A stretch of 64,000 nt of DNA from an uncultured Paracoccaceae bacterium. GTDB taxonomy: Bacteria > Pseudomonadota > Alphaproteobacteria > Rhodobacterales > Rhodobacteraceae. The position numbers and the translations under genes are program-made. Shown piece by piece: positions 42,201 through 53,241 of this stretch (position 1 is its first letter; each line of letters opens with the position of its first letter). The notes beneath the pieces are model-generated. The model searched no databases and was not told the origin of the DNA. It saw only the letters and a list, made by a program, of their open reading frames with translations. Where the stretch lies: assembly GCA_947489705.1 (NCBI GenBank), contig CANLEQ010000014.1, positions 1 through 64,000 of the forward strand, given 5' to 3'.

Positions 42201-44769
42201 TCTCCCGCCAGAGACGGCCGGGCAGGGGCGCGCTCAGTTCGCACGCCTGCCCGCGGGGCCGGACGACGAGGCGGGGCGCCTCGGCCCCCTCCACCGAAAG
42301 CCGCAAGCTTTCCCCGGCCCCCGGCACGCGCCCGCGCAGGATCAGCCTGTCGTCGAGGACGAGCCGCCCCGGTGGCACGGGGGCCTCGTGCGGGGTCACG
42401 CGGAACGTGGCCATGTCGATCGCGCCCTGCGGATCGGCCATGGCGATCCGGCCGAGGCCTTCGAAGGTGCGGCCGGGCTCGATCTTCCGCCAGATACCGC
42501 GCGTCGCGGCAATGGCGGGGAAGGCGCAGATCTCGCGTCCGTCCCGGGTCGCGACGATCCGCTCGGCGGTCAGCGTGACGCGGATCTCGATCGGGCCCGA
42601 GGCGTCGTCCAGGGGCAGGTGAAGCGGCGTGTTCCATACGCCCCCCACCCGGTCGTTCACGGCGATCCGGCCCGCATCGCCCTGCAGCGAGAGGTGGAAG
42701 ACCACGTCGCGCCCCTCGGCATCGAGCAGCCCCAGATTGGCATAGGGCACAGCCCCGTCGATCTTTGCGGTGAAGCTCAGGGTGACGCCGGAACGCACGG
42801 GCACGCGGATCATGTGATCCACGTTGTCGCGGGCGGCGGGCGGCCTGATGTCGAAGAGACCGGCCAGAACGGCGCGCGGGGTGCGCATCGCGCGCCGCGT
42901 GTCGAAGATCCGCTCCAGCGACAGGGGCATGTCGGGATCGAGCTCCGCCCGCGTCGCCGCTCCGCCCCCGAGCCCGCGGCGCAGGATCGCCCCCTGCAGG
43001 CGCGCGAGGAACCGCAATCCCGACCGGGTCGGCAGCGGGCCGGGCGCGCGCGCCAGCGCCTCGTGCAATGTTCGCGCGAAGAGCCGCCGCTGCCAGCCCG
43101 CCGGGAAGGTCGCCGCGAGCGCCGGAGGCACGGCCCGGACCCGGGCATCGTGGACGCGCACGATCCAGCCCGCATCTGGGGGGGCCGGGCGAACGGGCGC
43201 ACGGGTCACCCCCGCCCATCCCAGCGTCGCGATCCGCGGCTCGGGGCCGGCGGCGGCCAATGCCAGGCGCCAGGCGGGGGACGGGCCTTCGCTACATGCG
43301 GCGCCCGCCGCGCGGAGGGCGTCGCGCTCGAATATCATGGCCGGCAGGACGGGGCGCAGCGCGATCAGGTCCGCCGCCGCGAAGGGGCCGGCACGCGGCG
43401 ACGCGACGCGCGGGTCGTCCGGCGCCGCGGCGAAGGGGGCGTGATACGTGCCGTCGGGATCGAGATGCGGCATCACGCCCAGCCGCGCGCCGCCTGTCAG
43501 CATCGCGTCGACCATCCGCTGCAGTGCGCCGGGCATCACGATGTCGCCCGCATCGAGGATCTGGACGAACCGCCCCCGCGCCAGGGCAATTCCGCGGTCG
43601 CGGGCCGCATCGGCCCCGCCCGGCACATCCTCGGCCACGATGCGGGCCTCGGGATGGGTGGCGGCGATGGCCCCTGCCGTCCCGGCCGCCGCGGGCGGGA
43701 CCACCACCAGCACCTCGCGGCCGGGGCCGTGCTGGGCGGCGAGGGCTGCGAGGCTCGCGGCCAGATCGCCGGTGACCCCGTCCCACGCGATCACCACCGA
43801 CAGCGGCAGCGCGCCCTCCAGCTCCAGCGCGAAGGAGCGCGCCACGTCGGGATCCCAGTCGGGGCTGTAGACGAGGCCGCGCGCCGCGAGATAGGCCGCC
43901 GCCGCCCGGGCATAGCGGGCGCGCCTTTCGGGATCGCGCAGCGCGGTCGTCCGCTCGAAGAGAAGCCGGCTCGCGATCCGGGTGAAGGCCGCGTCCGCAT
44001 GGGACTTGTCGCCTGCGTCGATCACCGATTTCAGATCGTCGAGGACGGCGAATTGCTGATCCACGCGGTCGTCGTCCTGCGCGGTGATCTGGCCCGCCCG
44101 GCCGCGCGTCTGGAGATAGAGCGGCTGGGGCAGATGCGCGATCCGGTCCGTGCGCGCGGCCGCTCGCCAGTAGAATCCGTGATCCTCGAACCAGGTGCCT
44201 TCGGAAAACCGCAGGCCCTCGATCAGGGACCGGCGATAGAGCTTGTTCCAGGCCGATGCGAAATGCCGCGCCACCGCGCGCCAATCGTCGAGCGGATAGC
44301 TGCGCACGCCCACATGGCCCGCGAGATCGCCCGCTCCGTGGATCGCGGAATGGATCGTGCCGTGATCGGGCGCTCGGTCGTCTTCGTTGCGGAACCGCAC
44401 GGCGCAGGCGATCCAGTCCGCGCCCGAACGTTCGAGCGCGCGCGACATCTGCCACAGGAAATCGGGCGCCACCTGGTCGTCGCCGTCGACGAAGGCCACG
44501 AGATCGCCCCGCGCGAGGTCGAGCCCCGCATTGCGCGCGCCCGAGAGGCCCCGGTTGCCCTGGACGATCAGCCGGAACCGCGGATCGTCGCCGATCGCCG
44601 CGCGCGCGCGCGCCTGCGTCGCGTCGGTCGATCCGTCGTCGATCACCAGGACTTCGAAGCGGGAATGGGTCTGCGCGCGCAACGCGGCGATGCATGGGGC
44701 GACGTGATCCTCGACATCGAAGACCGGTACGATCACCGAGATCAGCTGCGGGTCATTCTCGCGCGACAT
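39265..44769 (-). CDS. Giant multi-domain glycosyltransferase (1834 residues)
   Basis: A single open frame from the ATG at 44769 (AGAGGAAG upstream) codes for 1834 residues. Domains seen in order: GT2 at ~8-250 with VIDDGSTDA and DGDD at 95-98; a degenerate GT2-like module at ~320-530 where the DxD place reads LDAGDI; a beta-sandwich/LamG-like region at ~650-800; a helical, alanine-rich region at ~870-1240; a GT31/fringe-like module at ~1255-1470 with DDD at 1341-1343 and GGSGYTLS; and a GT2_4/GT92-like module at ~1546-1800 with DADEF at 1633-1637. Such a chain could add several sugars in sequence. It has no membrane helix. Boundaries are approximate and by eye. The longer plus-strand frame opposite is a shadow. 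Confidence 0.85.
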   Translation of the reverse strand: MSRENDPQLISVIVPVFDVEDHVAPCIAALRAQTHSRFEVLVIDDGSTDATQARARAAIGDDPRFRLIVQGNRGLSGARNAGLDLARGDLVAFVDGDDQVAPDFLWQMSRALERSGADWIACAVRFRNEDDRAPDHGTIHSAIHGAGDLAGHVGVRSYPLDDWRAVARHFASAWNKLYRRSLIEGLRFSEGTWFEDHGFYWRAAARTDRIAHLPQPLYLQTRGRAGQITAQDDDRVDQQFAVLDDLKSVIDAGDKSHADAAFTRIASRLLFERTTALRDPERRARYARAAAAYLAARGLVYSPDWDPDVARSFALELEGALPLSVVIAWDGVTGDLAASLAALAAQHGPGREVLVVVPPAAAGTAGAIAATHPEARIVAEDVPGGADAARDRGIALARGRFVQILDAGDIVMPGALQRMVDAMLTGGARLGVMPHLDPDGTYHAPFAAAPDDPRVASPRAGPFAAADLIALRPVLPAMIFERDALRAAGAACSEGPSPAWRLALAAAGPEPRIATLGWAGVTRAPVRPAPPDAGWIVRVHDARVRAVPPALAATFPAGWQRRLFARTLHEALARAPGPLPTRSGLRFLARLQGAILRRGLGGGAATRAELDPDMPLSLERIFDTRRAMRTPRAVLAGLFDIRPPAARDNVDHMIRVPVRSGVTLSFTAKIDGAVPYANLGLLDAEGRDVVFHLSLQGDAGRIAVNDRVGGVWNTPLHLPLDDASGPIEIRVTLTAERIVATRDGREICAFPAIAATRGIWRKIEPGRTFEGLGRIAMADPQGAIDMATFRVTPHEAPVPPGRLVLDDRLILRGRVPGAGESLRLSVEGAEAPRLVVRPRGQACELSAPLPGRLWRETDMLRLAVVRGGGDAALAPLEITRDDMLARIEAALAEPGLRGDAEAAMLVIEHVRFARLEPALSAPAQAALVDLAAFYGLRGFLAEANAGAPAPAVPAEPPAPETGILDIAVARVSQGLRADPPADAAMLLAQSALPRPLLPVFFLRLSEAFTFEGRDPAPLLAAARDAGIADRGGLDTPWTASTALPFLFDLGAWDALGTALATLAEPCPDWIATSPFAWILEQALARDDVPEAIREEIVATFRTFTEARAADYWGRTPCRRLTGAAARLAKQRPQESAEWAIATYGLSRQFWEALGPPPPELAPARAAFDLLSDPGAAPDEIAQALAPFAANPDRDRWARARLGPAGVAAPAQAAPVDLLRHMACPGTAPVVDPRPVARALPALYPDPAPKTPAPPHDTIVVVFSCRAHLDTRIPALRSGWLARLSARGIPHIVVVGGGTGTRTGELVELDAPDDYEGLPQKTLAAIAWVRDHTAHTHMMKIDDDCFLNVDAVFDDPAHARFDYHGRTLTRVPGQLDRSWHMAKSASLRGRFELDRSPEPSVYADGGSGYTLSRRAMDAAFEAAASPEGQALIAASFMEDKLLGDLLRLRGIEVCDAGWPVTIRRRPHPGAIPVPAWQGGFDASRVWPVKLTHLDAPEAQAHAAAHLESAEIAPAKIWPGYQEIRLGYRSNALELVSDPSRVEALRAAPVAVIAAMRNEMFMIEHFLGHYRRLGVTAFAIADNLSDDGTLEYLASQPDVAVFSVDTDYRHSQYGTAWQEALMAAFRPGKWSLVADADEFLVWQDPQTQSLPELLSEPDFEGVDAARIFMLDMYPQGSLARADFRAAGPFAQAGFCEAHPFLTDVPGRGPFSDRPTWTSALRHRLIPGSRMELFVAQKYALLRYGPQMRLSAGLHYVAGTRLAPRELLFAHFKYNADFRRKAAAEVARRQHFNDAEEYRRYLALTSEGRDVIHERGVSVPWTESPFVRERLGMAPRR

Positions 44770-44907
44770 GACGCTTCCTCTAGGGGGTCGGATGCGCGCA
44801 GGACAAGGGCAATCTTGACGCGCCCCGGTCGTCCCTGCGGCATGGCTGGTCTGGCCCGGCGCAAGCGCATAAGGTGCGCGCCACCGGAAAAGGGGAACGG
44901 ATTTTCC

Positions 44908-45558
44908 ATGCTTCTGAGCTTCGACAGGCGGTTTCTCTTCGTGGCCAACACCAAGACCGCCTCGACCTCGATCGAGACGGTGCTGCGCCCGCATGCGCAG
45001 ATCAACCGGGCCGAGACGCCGCAGCGCAAGCATGTCGGCCTGTCGGTCGCGCTGCGCGAATACCAGGGCGATTTCGAGGCGGCGGGCCGGGCGCCCGGCG
45101 AGGTGCTGAAATTCGGGGTGATGCGCGAGCCGCTGGACTGGATCGCGTCGTGGTACCGGTATCGGCGCGGTAACGCCGTCGAGAGCCCGCTGCCCCCCGG
45201 AATGAGCTTCGCCGAGTTCTGGGAGCGGGCCGACTGGAACATCCGCAGCCCCAAGGGCGACCCCTATCTGCAGCGGCGCATGTTCTGCCGCAAGGGCGCG
45301 GTTCTGGCCGACATCATCATTCCGTTCCCGCGCGTGGCCGAGACCTTCGCGCGGATCTGCGCGGGCCTTGGGATCGCGGTGGGGGAGTTGCCGCGCGAGA
45401 ACCGCTCGCGCCTGCGGCAGATCGAGGGGCTCACCCCCGCGCTCGAGGCGGAGATGCGCGCCTTCTATGCCGCCGATTACGCGCTCTGGGACCGGCTCGA
45501 CGAGATCAACGCCCCCGCGCTCGCCCGCCTGGACGCGGGCGAATATCGCACGGACTAG
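44908..45558 (+). CDS. Sulfotransferase family protein (Sulfotransfer_2-like)
   Basis: A 216-residue cytosolic protein. FLFVANTKTASTSIETVLRP is the P-loop-like phosphosulfate-binding start (a K-T-x-S-T-S-I variant of the family), and LKFGVMREPLDWIASWYRY is the 3'-phosphate motif. The length is standard for short bacterial members. The ATG at 44908 has AAAGGGGAA upstream. Homologues of this kind have often been mis-annotated as other kinases. It is divergent from the giant glycosyltransferase and convergent with glf, 13 bases away. It probably sulfates a component of the locus polysaccharide. Confidence 0.78.
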   Translation: MLLSFDRRFLFVANTKTASTSIETVLRPHAQINRAETPQRKHVGLSVALREYQGDFEAAGRAPGEVLKFGVMREPLDWIASWYRYRRGNAVESPLPPGMSFAEFWERADWNIRSPKGDPYLQRRMFCRKGAVLADIIIPFPRVAETFARICAGLGIAVGELPRENRSRLRQIEGLTPALEAEMRAFYAADYALWDRLDEINAPALARLDAGEYRTD

Positions 45559-45571
45559 GCGCGCCGGGCCT

Positions 45572-47693
<2,122 letters not shown>

Positions 47694-47949
47694 CGGTCGT
47701 CTCCGATAAGGGTTGCGTCGTTAACCAATCACCACCGCACCTGTCTGTTCCGGCCATCGCCAGGCGTCGGGGCGAAGTGACGCGACGTACCGGGTCTCTC
47801 GGAAGGCGCCTGCGAAGCACCTCGCACGGGTCCCTCGGGCGGTGCGGATCACGGGTGACGGAAGGGCCGCGTTAACCTTCCGTTTACCACGAGGGCCCAT
47901 CCTGCCTCGCGCATCGGATACCGGAGGCTCCGGCGGATATGGGGGGCGG

Positions 47950-48954
47950 ATGCCGAAAGATCGCGTGAGACAGGGCCTGGGCGCGAAGCTGCGGGCCTGG
48001 TGGTCGACCCCGTCCGAAGGGGCCACGTTGCCGCGTGCCGCGCCGGTCGAGCGTCGCGGTGCGCTCAAGACCCCGACGCCGCGCCGGCATGGCGGCGGCT
48101 TTTCGGAGGATTACGAGGCGGGCCTGCGCGAGCTCGAGGCGCGATCGGTGCCGGTGGACGTCGAGGCGCAACCGGCCTTCGCGCCGCGCCATCAGCCCAA
48201 TGCGCGCCTCTCGGCCGAGGCGAGTGCCGGCGGCGGGCTCGTGCGCCAGCCCGACGGCAGCCTGCAGCCGCATTACTGGGGCCACCGCGAACGTCTGCGC
48301 CAGAGGTTCCTCAAGGGTGGCCATGCGGCGATGCCCGAATACGAACTGCTCGAGCTCATGCTCTTCAACGCGATCCCGCGGATCGACGTGAAACCGCTGG
48401 CCAAGCGCCTGCTGGGCGCGTTCGGCGATCTCAACGGGGTTCTCGCCGCCTCCGAGACCAACATCCTGCGCATCGAGGGGGCCACGCCCAAGGTCTACCT
48501 GCAGCTGCGCATCATCGAGGCCTTCGCCCACCGGATGGGCCAGAGCCGGATCATGAACCGGCAGGTGCTGGCCTCGTGGTCGGACGTGGTCTCCTATTGC
48601 CGGACCACCATGGCGCACCGCAAGGTCGAACTCTTCCGGGTGCTCTTCATGGATCACAAGAACGTCCTCATTGCCGAAGAGGAGCTTGGCGAGGGGACGA
48701 TCGACCACGTGCCGGTCTATCCGCGCGAGGTGGCGCGCCGCGCGCTGGAGCTGCATTCCAACGCCATCATCCTGGTCCACAACCACCCCTCGGGCGATCC
48801 CAGCCCGAGCCATGCCGACGTCGCCATGACCGAGCGGATCATGCGCGCCTGCGGGGCGCTCGACATCACGGTGCACGACCACATCATCGTGGGCCACGAG
48901 GGCGTCGTGTCGCTGCGTGCCGAGGGGCTCATCAGCCCCGAGCCGCCCGCCTGA
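47950..48954 (+). CDS. radC: DNA repair protein RadC (JAMM-domain)
   Basis: A 334-residue protein. The C-terminal JAMM metalloprotease-like domain has IILVHNHPSGDPSPSHAD with the H-x-H and S/D metal site, and VFRVLFMDHKNVLIAEE upstream. The UPF0758/HhH N-terminal region is HYWGHRERLRQRFLKGG with PEYELLELMLFNAIPRIDVK. The first ~95 residues are an unusually long, basic, disordered N-terminus. The ATG at 47950 follows a GGGGGGCGG; longer upstream frame is unlikely. RadC is widespread; its DNA-repair role is doubtful. Confidence 0.93.
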   Translation: MPKDRVRQGLGAKLRAWWSTPSEGATLPRAAPVERRGALKTPTPRRHGGGFSEDYEAGLRELEARSVPVDVEAQPAFAPRHQPNARLSAEASAGGGLVRQPDGSLQPHYWGHRERLRQRFLKGGHAAMPEYELLELMLFNAIPRIDVKPLAKRLLGAFGDLNGVLAASETNILRIEGATPKVYLQLRIIEAFAHRMGQSRIMNRQVLASWSDVVSYCRTTMAHRKVELFRVLFMDHKNVLIAEEELGEGTIDHVPVYPREVARRALELHSNAIILVHNHPSGDPSPSHADVAMTERIMRACGALDITVHDHIIVGHEGVVSLRAEGLISPEPPA

Positions 48955-48955
48955 G

Positions 48956-49291
48956 CTAGGCGCCGCGCGGCGCGGCGAGGATGATGCCGGCGCCCGCGAG
49001 GCAGAGCGCGGCCCCGGCGAGATCCCAGAGGTCCGGCCGCTGCCCTTCGGCCCCCCACATCCACAGGAGCGAGGCGGCGATGTAGACCCCGCCATAGGCG
49101 GCATAGGCGCGGCCGGCGAACCCCGCCTCCACCTGGGCCAGCAGCCAGGCAAAAAGCGCGAGGCTCGCCATGCCCGGCAGCATCCACCAGGCGGAGGCGC
49201 CGCGCCACCAGGCCCAGATGGCGAAACAGCCGGCGATCTCGGCCAGGGCGGCGAGCGGATAGAGGACGGAAGAGACCGCGTTCGGCGCCAT
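48956..49291 (-). CDS. YnfA family membrane protein
   Basis: A 111-residue four-helix membrane protein. [18 protein letters not shown] and [20 protein letters not shown] and [21 protein letters not shown] are YnfA (UPF0060) motifs, SMR-like. The ATG at 49291 is fixed by overlap with the MerR stop (TGATG, one shared base). It is co-transcribed with the metal sensor, suggesting export of a cation or drug as part of metal tolerance. It lies 1 base from the convergent radC stop. Confidence 0.88.
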   Translation of the reverse strand: MAPNAVSSVLYPLAALAEIAGCFAIWAWWRGASAWWMLPGMASLALFAWLLAQVEAGFAGRAYAAYGGVYIAASLLWMWGAEGQRPDLWDLAGAALCLAGAGIILAAPRGA

Positions 49292-49719
49292 CACGCCTGC
49301 GGCCGGTCGTGGTCGGTCAGGCATTCCGCGTGGTCCTGCAGCACTTCGAGTACCCGGCAATCGGCGACCCTGTCGTGGCGACATTCGCCGATCATCCGCC
49401 GCAGTTCCGTCCCCAGCGCCTCGAGGCGGGCCAGCCGCGCCTCGACCTCGTGCAGGCGCCGCCGGGCGATCGCGTCCACCTCGGCGCAGGATCGCTCGGG
49501 ATTGTCCGCGAGCCCCAGCAATTCGCGGATCGCCTCGAGCGTGAAGCCCAGCTGGCGGGCGTGCCGGATGAAGGCCAGCCGGTCGAGATCGCCCGACGCG
49601 TAGCGCCGCTGCCCGCCCCGGCTGCGGCCCGGCTCGGGCATGAGGCCGATCTCTTCGTAATAGCGGATCGTCTGCACCTTGGTGCCGGTCCGTCGGGCGA
49701 GCGTGCCGATCGCGAGCAT
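49291..49719 (-). CDS. MerR family heavy-metal sensor (CadR/PbrR/ZntR-like)
   Basis: A 142-residue MerR regulator. The N-terminal DNA-binding part reads [20 protein letters not shown] and the [15 protein letters not shown] motif; the dimerisation helix follows. The metal site is C79-type (RSCAEVD) plus [19 protein letters not shown] near the C-terminus, matching cadmium/lead/zinc sensors. It is divergent from a ZntA-type ATPase, whose promoter has a 19-bp spacer and operator. A second operator lies before its own start, implying autoregulation. Confidence 0.9.
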   Translation of the reverse strand: MLAIGTLARRTGTKVQTIRYYEEIGLMPEPGRSRGGQRRYASGDLDRLAFIRHARQLGFTLEAIRELLGLADNPERSCAEVDAIARRRLHEVEARLARLEALGTELRRMIGECRHDRVADCRVLEVLQDHAECLTDHDRPQA

Positions 49720-49740
49720 GGTCTGGTGTCCTTCTCATAT

Positions 49741-49755
49741 CTACAGCGACTGTAG
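49741..49755. promoter_or_regulatory. MerR operator at the regulator's own promoter
   Basis: CTACAG-CGA-CTGTAG (49741-49755) is a perfect inverted repeat 21 bases upstream of the merR-type start at 49719. Its core resembles the site in front of the ATPase gene. Confidence 0.6.
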
Positions 49756-49790
49756 GAAAAGGCAGCCCCCCGGACAAGACGGACGGGGGC

Positions 49791-49821
49791 TTGAACCTAC
49801 AGTTGCTGGAGGTCCTATCTG
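49791..49821 (+). promoter_or_regulatory. MerR-type promoter with 19-bp spacer for the ZntA-type ATPase
   Basis: TTGAAC (-35, 49791-49796) and TATCTG (-10, 49816-49821) are separated by 19 bp, the elongated spacer of MerR-activated promoters. The operator ACCTACAG-TTG-CTGGAGGT (49795-49813) matches its own complement at 7 of 8 positions per half. Metal-loaded regulator would distort the DNA to activate the ATPase. Confidence 0.65.
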
Positions 49822-49859
49822 CCCCATGCAGACACACCTCGAGGCTGGCGGAGACCGAC

Positions 49860-52085
49860 ATGAAGGATGGCGCGGCGGAACAGGTCGAATGGCGCGTGAC
49901 GGGCATGGATTGCGGCGCCTGCGCGGGCAAGGTGCGCGGCGCGGTCGAGCGGTTGCCGGGCGTCTCGGAGGTTGACGTGGCCCTCATGGCCGAGCGCCTG
50001 CGCCTGACCCTCGACGAGGGCCGGACCCCGCGCGCGCGGGTGGAAGGCACGGTGCGCGCGATCGGTTTCGGGATTTCCGCCAAGGGAGCGGCGCCGGAAC
50101 GGCCCGAAGGCGGCTTCGTCCTGCCCGAGGGCGCGTTTCCGGCCGCGACCGAGGAGGCGGCCCCGCACCAGGACATGACCGCGCGCGGCGTCGAAGAGAC
50201 CGCGCCGGCCTGGTACGCGACGCCGAAGGCCCGGTTCGTGCTTGGCACCGGCGCCCTGCTCGCGGCGGCCTCGGCCATGCGGCTGACCGCCTCGCCAGAG
50301 GTGGCGCATTGGGCGTTCGCGGCGGCCACGCTGATCGGGCTCTTTCCCGTCGCGCGGCAGGCGCTGGCCATGGCGCGGGCCGGCATGCCCTTCACCATCG
50401 AGATGCTGATGACCATCGCCGCCACCGGCGCGCTGGTGATCGGGGCGGCGGGCGAGGCGGCGCTGGTCGTGTTCCTCTTCGCCCTGGGCGAGATGCTCGA
50501 AGGGGTGGCCGCGGGCCGGGCCCGCCAGGGCATCCGGGCGCTGGCCCGGCTGGTGCCCCGGACGGCGCGGCTCGAAACCGCGGGCGGCACGCGCGAGGTG
50601 CCGGCCGGCAGCCTCGATGTGGGGCAGGTCGTGCTGGTGCGGCCGGGCGACCGCGTGCCGGCCGACGGCACGGTGATCGAGGGCATCTCGGGCGTCGACG
50701 AGAGCCCGGTCACGGGCGAGAGCGTGCCCCGCCTCAAGGAAGAAGGAGCCGGGATCTTCGCCGGCTCGATCAACGGCGAGGCGGCCTTGCGCGTGCGGGT
50801 CACGAAACGGGCCGAGGACAACACCATCGCGCGCATCGTCCGCCTGGTCGAGGAGGCCGAGAGCGCCCGCGCGCCCACCGAGCGGTTCATCGACCGGTTC
50901 AGCCGCGTCTACATGCCGGCGGTGGTGGGGGCGGCACTCCTGGTGGGGATCGTGCCGCCGCTGGCCTTCGGGCAGGATTGGGGCAGTTGGAGCTATCGCG
51001 CGCTGGCGCTTTTGCTGATCGGCTGCCCCTGCGCGCTGGTGATCTCGGTGCCCGCCTCCATCGCCTCGGCGCTCTCGACGGGCGCACGCCACGGCCTGCT
51101 GATGAAGGGCGGCGCGGTGATCGAGGCGGCGGCGGGGATCACCCGTGTCGCCTTCGACAAGACCGGGACGCTGACCCAAGGACGACCCCGCGTGAGCGAT
51201 GTCGTGCCGCTTTCGGCCAGTACGGGCGAGGTGCTGGCGCTCGCCGCGGCGGTGGAGCGGGGGGCGAGCCATCCGCTCGGCCGGGCGATCCTCGCGCGCG
51301 CCGAGCAGGACGGGCTCGACATGCCCGCCAGCCGTGCGGCCCGCGCGATCCCCGGCCGGGGGGCCGAGGCCGAGATCGACGGCGCGACCGTCACCGTCGG
51401 CGCGCCGCGGCTGGCCCGGGAGCGCGGGGTCGCTGTCGCGCAGATCGAGGCGCGCATCGCCGCGCTGGAGGACGCGGGCAAGACGGTCGTCGCGGTCTGG
51501 CGCGCGGACGATCTTCTGGGGCTGATCGCCCTGCGCGACGCGGCGCGCGCGGATGCCGCGCAGGCCTTGGACGCGCTTCGGGCGATGGGGATCGCGCCGG
51601 TGATGCTGACCGGCGACAACGCGCGCACGGCCGCGGCGATCTGCGACGAGCTCGGCATCGAGTATCGCGCCGGCCTGCTGCCGGAGGACAAGGTGGCGCA
51701 GATGCGCGCGCTGGCCCAAGCGGGCCGGGTCATGATGGTGGGCGACGGGATCAACGATGCCCCGGCCCTCGCCGCCGCGCATGTGGGGGTGGCGATGGGG
51801 TCGGGCACCGACGTGGCGCTCGAGACCGCGCAGGCCGCGATCCTGCGCGACCGGGTCGCCGACGTGGCCGGAATGATCCGCCTGGCGCGGGCCACGATGG
51901 CCAATATCCGGCAGAACGTGGCCATCGCGCTGGGGCTGAAGGCCGTGTTCCTCGTGACGACGATCCTCGGGATCACCGGCCTCTGGATCGCGATCCTGGC
52001 CGATACCGGCGCCACCGTGCTCGTCACGCTCAACGCTTTGCGCCTGCTGGGCTTCCGCCCCGAACGCCCTCGCGATGTGGCATAG
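49860..52085 (+). CDS. zntA: P1B-2 type zinc/cadmium/lead-exporting ATPase
   Basis: A 741-residue P-type ATPase. The N-terminal metal-binding domain has GMDCGAC (C18, C21). The membrane CPC motif is C389-P-C391, with the phosphorylation site DKTGT (433-437), SHPLG, and [11 protein letters not shown] for the catalytic core. GLKAVF (K694) and ADTG (D715) match the transmembrane signature of the zinc/cadmium/lead subclass (E. coli ZntA K693, D714). The ATG at 49860 has GGAGA 7 bases upstream. It pumps toxic divalent cations out of the cytosol. It is controlled by the divergent MerR-type sensor. Confidence 0.93.
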   Translation: MKDGAAEQVEWRVTGMDCGACAGKVRGAVERLPGVSEVDVALMAERLRLTLDEGRTPRARVEGTVRAIGFGISAKGAAPERPEGGFVLPEGAFPAATEEAAPHQDMTARGVEETAPAWYATPKARFVLGTGALLAAASAMRLTASPEVAHWAFAAATLIGLFPVARQALAMARAGMPFTIEMLMTIAATGALVIGAAGEAALVVFLFALGEMLEGVAAGRARQGIRALARLVPRTARLETAGGTREVPAGSLDVGQVVLVRPGDRVPADGTVIEGISGVDESPVTGESVPRLKEEGAGIFAGSINGEAALRVRVTKRAEDNTIARIVRLVEEAESARAPTERFIDRFSRVYMPAVVGAALLVGIVPPLAFGQDWGSWSYRALALLLIGCPCALVISVPASIASALSTGARHGLLMKGGAVIEAAAGITRVAFDKTGTLTQGRPRVSDVVPLSASTGEVLALAAAVERGASHPLGRAILARAEQDGLDMPASRAARAIPGRGAEAEIDGATVTVGAPRLARERGVAVAQIEARIAALEDAGKTVVAVWRADDLLGLIALRDAARADAAQALDALRAMGIAPVMLTGDNARTAAAICDELGIEYRAGLLPEDKVAQMRALAQAGRVMMVGDGINDAPALAAAHVGVAMGSGTDVALETAQAAILRDRVADVAGMIRLARATMANIRQNVAIALGLKAVFLVTTILGITGLWIAILADTGATVLVTLNALRLLGFRPERPRDVA

Positions 52086-52120
52086 CCCCGCTTGATGCGA
52101 GAAAGGGACGCCCGTCGCAC

Positions 52121-52159
52121 CCGTCGCGGCCCCGGCGGAACGCTGTGCGGCCGCGACGG
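52121..52159 (+). terminator. Hairpin after zntA
   Basis: CCGTCGCGGCC (52121-52131) and GGCCGCGACGG (52149-52159) form a perfect 11-bp stem with a 17-nt loop, 36 bases after the stop. A related CGCCCGTCG (52109 onwards) could compete for the right arm. Confidence 0.45.
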
Positions 52160-52287
52160 GCGCATGCAAACGCACGGCCTAAAGATGGCGCGATCCGGAA
52201 CGGCGATCCCGCCGGCATGCGACGGAAAGCCTTGCATTCCGTGCGCGTTTCGCCACATCGGCACCAAACGCAACCCGGAGACATGCC

Positions 52288-53220
52288 ATGCTCACGACCA
52301 CGCGCCTTTCCCTTTCGCTCGGAGCCGGGCTTCTTCTCGGCACCGCCGCCACGGCTCAAGACGCCACGTTCGGCCCGCTCGTCACGGCCGCGACGCTTGA
52401 ACCCGATCTGGCGCAGGTCGAGGTGCTCGACATCCGCGACGACACCTATGCCGACGGCCATCTTCCGGGGGCGGTCAACGCGCCCTACGGCCTCTTCCGG
52501 GGCCCCGCCGACAATCCCGGCCAGGTCCCGGGCACGGAGGAGCTGAGCACGATCCTGGGCGATCTCGGACTCGAGCCGTCCGACCGGGTGGTGATCGCCT
52601 ATCAGGGCGAGGATGTCAGCGATTTCGGCGCCGCGGCACGGGTCTACTGGACGCTGAAATCGAGCGGTTTCGAGGATATCTCGATCCTCAACGGCGGCAT
52701 CAACGCCTGGACCGAAGCCGGGTTCGACCTGTCGGAGGAGGCCGTCGAGGTGCAGCCCTCCGACATCGAGCTGACCTGGAACGACCGCTGGACCGCGACC
52801 GCCGAGACGGTCGAGGCGGCGCTCGAGCAGGGCGACACGCTGCTGCTCGACGCGCGTCCCGAAAGCTTCTGGAACGGCGAACAGGCCCATTCCGCCGCCG
52901 CCAAACCCGGCACGATCCCGCAATCGGAATATTTCGAGCATGCCGGCTGGTTCTCGGACGGGCCGACCATCGTCGATGCGGAGGCCGCCGTCGCCCTGGC
53001 CCAGGAGCAGGATTTCACCGGCGCGGAAGAGATCATCTCGTTCTGCAACACCGGCCATTGGGCGGCGACCAACTGGTTCGCCCTGTCGGAGCTGGCGGGC
53101 ATCGACAACGTGAAGCTCTATCCCGAAAGCGTGGTCGGCTGGTCCAATGCCGGCTACGAGATGGCCAACGTGCCCGGTCCGATCCGGACCATGTGGAACA
53201 AGGTGAAATCGGCGTTCTGA
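52288..53220 (+). CDS. Periplasmic tandem-rhodanese sulfurtransferase
   Basis: A 310-residue exported protein; the signal peptide ends at TAATAQ near residue 24. It contains two rhodanese modules. The second has the active-site cysteine, C253, in FCNTGHWA; the first has Y105 in place of the cysteine (VVIAYQGED), so it is probably structural. RHD motifs are LDIRDDTYADGHLPGAVNAP and LDARPESFWNG. It transfers sulfane sulfur. The YeeE-type transporter follows 21 bases later, so the two likely handle thiosulfate or sulfane sulfur. Confidence 0.87.
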   Translation: MLTTTRLSLSLGAGLLLGTAATAQDATFGPLVTAATLEPDLAQVEVLDIRDDTYADGHLPGAVNAPYGLFRGPADNPGQVPGTEELSTILGDLGLEPSDRVVIAYQGEDVSDFGAAARVYWTLKSSGFEDISILNGGINAWTEAGFDLSEEAVEVQPSDIELTWNDRWTATAETVEAALEQGDTLLLDARPESFWNGEQAHSAAAKPGTIPQSEYFEHAGWFSDGPTIVDAEAAVALAQEQDFTGAEEIISFCNTGHWAATNWFALSELAGIDNVKLYPESVVGWSNAGYEMANVPGPIRTMWNKVKSAF

Positions 53221-53241
53221 TCGCCTGAAAAGGAGGCGCCC

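Noticed and set aside
38071-45558. A 2495-codon open frame on the + strand
   Set aside because: It runs antisense to the giant glycosyltransferase and its composition is arginine/glycine/proline-rich antisense noise without domains. Only its 3' end (from the ATG at 44908) is a real sulfotransferase.
47715-47886. TTAACC half-sites resembling CtrA boxes before manganese catalase and radC
   Set aside because: The TTAA-N7-TTAA pair expected for CtrA is not present; only single half-sites are seen.
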